64,000 nt of DNA from Gimesia alba (lineage in GTDB: Bacteria; Planctomycetota; Planctomycetia; Planctomycetales; Planctomycetaceae), in the NCBI RefSeq assembly GCF_007744675.1, contig NZ_CP036269.1, forward strand, positions 4,443,546-4,507,545. The letters are read 5' to 3'. Made by a program: the position numbers and the translations under genes. This document shows, piece after piece, positions 63,257-64,000 of the stretch. The notes under the pieces were generated by a model. It had not been told where the DNA came from. It made no database searches and saw nothing but the letters and a program-made list of their open reading frames with translations. Within the stretch, counting starts at the first letter, position 1, and every line of letters starts with the position of its first letter.

Positions 63257-64000
63257 CTAGATCCCCTGGGCCGCCTTTATCATAGCGATTGCAACTTCCA
63301 CTCCGATTTTTTTCGAAATCTCAAATGCCCAAATCCCAGCTTTTTTCAGATGCTCAATTGCTCTAGGACCATCACCTGCATGCGTAGCTTTTTCAGCCGC
63401 TGCAATCTCACCAATTGAAACGTCATGTGATGCTGAATTCGATTCACGTTTCATTGCTTCCCGCAAGACTGCAAGATCTTCAGCGAGGCGTGATACTTCC
63501 ACTTCTTTTGACTGTTGAGCCCATATTTGATGAAATTCTGAATTATTTACAGTAGCACGCGGACCTACTGCGCCAGCCTGAACGACCTCATATTTATCTC
63601 GCATATTTTCATCTCCCACATGAATATCTGTATGATCTCCCGTACTGATTAATAATTTTCCACGGCCATCCCAGACATCTGGCAAGCCTTCGCGTGCCAG
63701 TTTATCGGCGATCTTATAGTTAGTGTAAATGTCAATTCGAATCCCTCGACTACTTCCTTCCTGTATTTGGTACACCCTCGCTTTCCGGTAACCTCTGAAT
63801 ACTTCCGCCATCCGCTCAGCAAATCGCCATCGGGAAGATGCTTTCTTTGTCTCTGCCTTTATCAGTGAGCCAATCATATGTGATTGTGATTCTTTCGATT
63901 GATTCGAAAAAGAATTCAACCAATCAATTGCCTTCGCCATACGAAAAGGGGCTAATAAATCTGGTAATGCTTGATAGATCATTTCTGTATCTGGTGCCTG
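63257..64000 (-). CDS. Unrecognised protein with polar, helical C-terminal module (5' end probably outside window)
   Basis: The frame has an ATG at 63982, but stays open through six further codons (QAPDTE) to the window edge, so the true start may lie outside. In the visible part I see DIYTNYKIADKLAREGLPDV and GKLLISTGDHTDIHVGDENM. A C-terminal segment VVQAGAVGPRATVNNSEFHQ and IAAAEKATHAGDGPRAIEHL follows, ending IGVEVAIAMIKAAQGI. The AGAVGPxA - N - IW and AAAEKAxxxGDGPxAxxHLKKAGxWA pattern looks like a shared C-terminal module that I associate from memory with accessory and possible conflict-type proteins, but I cannot verify this. No toxin or enzyme motif seen. Confidence 0.55.
   Translation of the reverse strand, partial: QAPDTEMIYQALPDLLAPFRMAKAIDWLNSFSNQSKESQSHMIGSLIKAETKKASSRWRFAERMAEVFRGYRKARVYQIQEGSSRGIRIDIYTNYKIADKLAREGLPDVWDGRGKLLISTGDHTDIHVGDENMRDKYEVVQAGAVGPRATVNNSEFHQIWAQQSKEVEVSRLAEDLAVLREAMKRESNSASHDVSIGEIAAAEKATHAGDGPRAIEHLKKAGIWAFEISKKIGVEVAIAMIKAAQGI

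Overview
The window looks like a chromosomal segment of a planctomycete, most like the Gimesia/Planctomyces group. This is inferred from gene content, not from a marker-gene comparison. The clues are an ECF sigma factor overlapping a Ser/Thr protein kinase gene, a secreted sulfatase, a eukaryote-like UDP-sugar pyrophosphorylase, a lysine/alanine-rich histone-H1-like protein, multi-domain sensor kinases, and several secreted or membrane proteins I can only describe. I identify 54 protein-coding genes, of which two run off the window edges. I saw no rRNA, tRNA, CRISPR array or complete insertion sequence.

Layout. 1-9755: kinase/ECF sigma pair, a secreted protein, a secreted FAD-dependent oxidoreductase, a membrane FMN/Fe-S protein of NosR type, and a large hybrid sensor kinase. 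10091-21456: a repeat element, membrane and envelope genes (alpha/alpha-barrel-like protein, two GT-C-like multi-pass proteins, rhomboid protease, RodA/FtsW), a PLP decarboxylase, the H1-like protein and a PQQ-type beta-propeller. 21479-25489 (minus): the housekeeping cluster rpmE(type B)-prfA-prmC-murA. 26114-30824 (plus): IlvD/Edd dehydratase, UDP-sugar pyrophosphorylase, mannose-1-phosphate guanylyltransferase and ruvX, probably one transcript. 30912-33506: two unrecognised proteins and a methyltransferase. 33576-36186 (minus): rpsB-tsf-pyrH, with an intrinsic terminator between tsf and pyrH. 36550-40365: two adjacent large P-loop GTPases. 40367-53288: thioredoxin-like protein, uppP, glycogen debranching enzyme, a Cys/Gly-repeat protein, a voltage-sensor-like membrane protein with a coiled coil, an alpha/beta hydrolase with an Asp at the nucleophile elbow, a ComEA-like HhH protein, a DUF485/acetate-type symporter pair, a DUF695-like protein, a bestrophin and a SpoIIE-type phosphatase with a degenerate receiver. 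53289-58051: accessory-looking DNA with repeat copies around a tautomerase/SDR/cupin operon and a divergent AraC regulator. 58052-64000: a secretin-domain protein, small membrane proteins, a YjdM-type zinc-ribbon protein, a sulfatase, and a partial gene whose C-terminal module I could not assign.

Working together. Envelope construction is a recurrent theme: murA, rodA/ftsW, uppP, the UDP-sugar and GDP-mannose enzymes, and the GT-C-like proteins. Translation forms a second theme: rpsB, tsf, prfA, prmC and rpmE. The least explained items are the paired GTPases, the voltage-sensor-like protein, the Cys/Gly-repeat protein, the dispersed inverted-repeat element and the partial gene at the right edge. 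Functions are assigned from recognisable motifs only; no database search was run.
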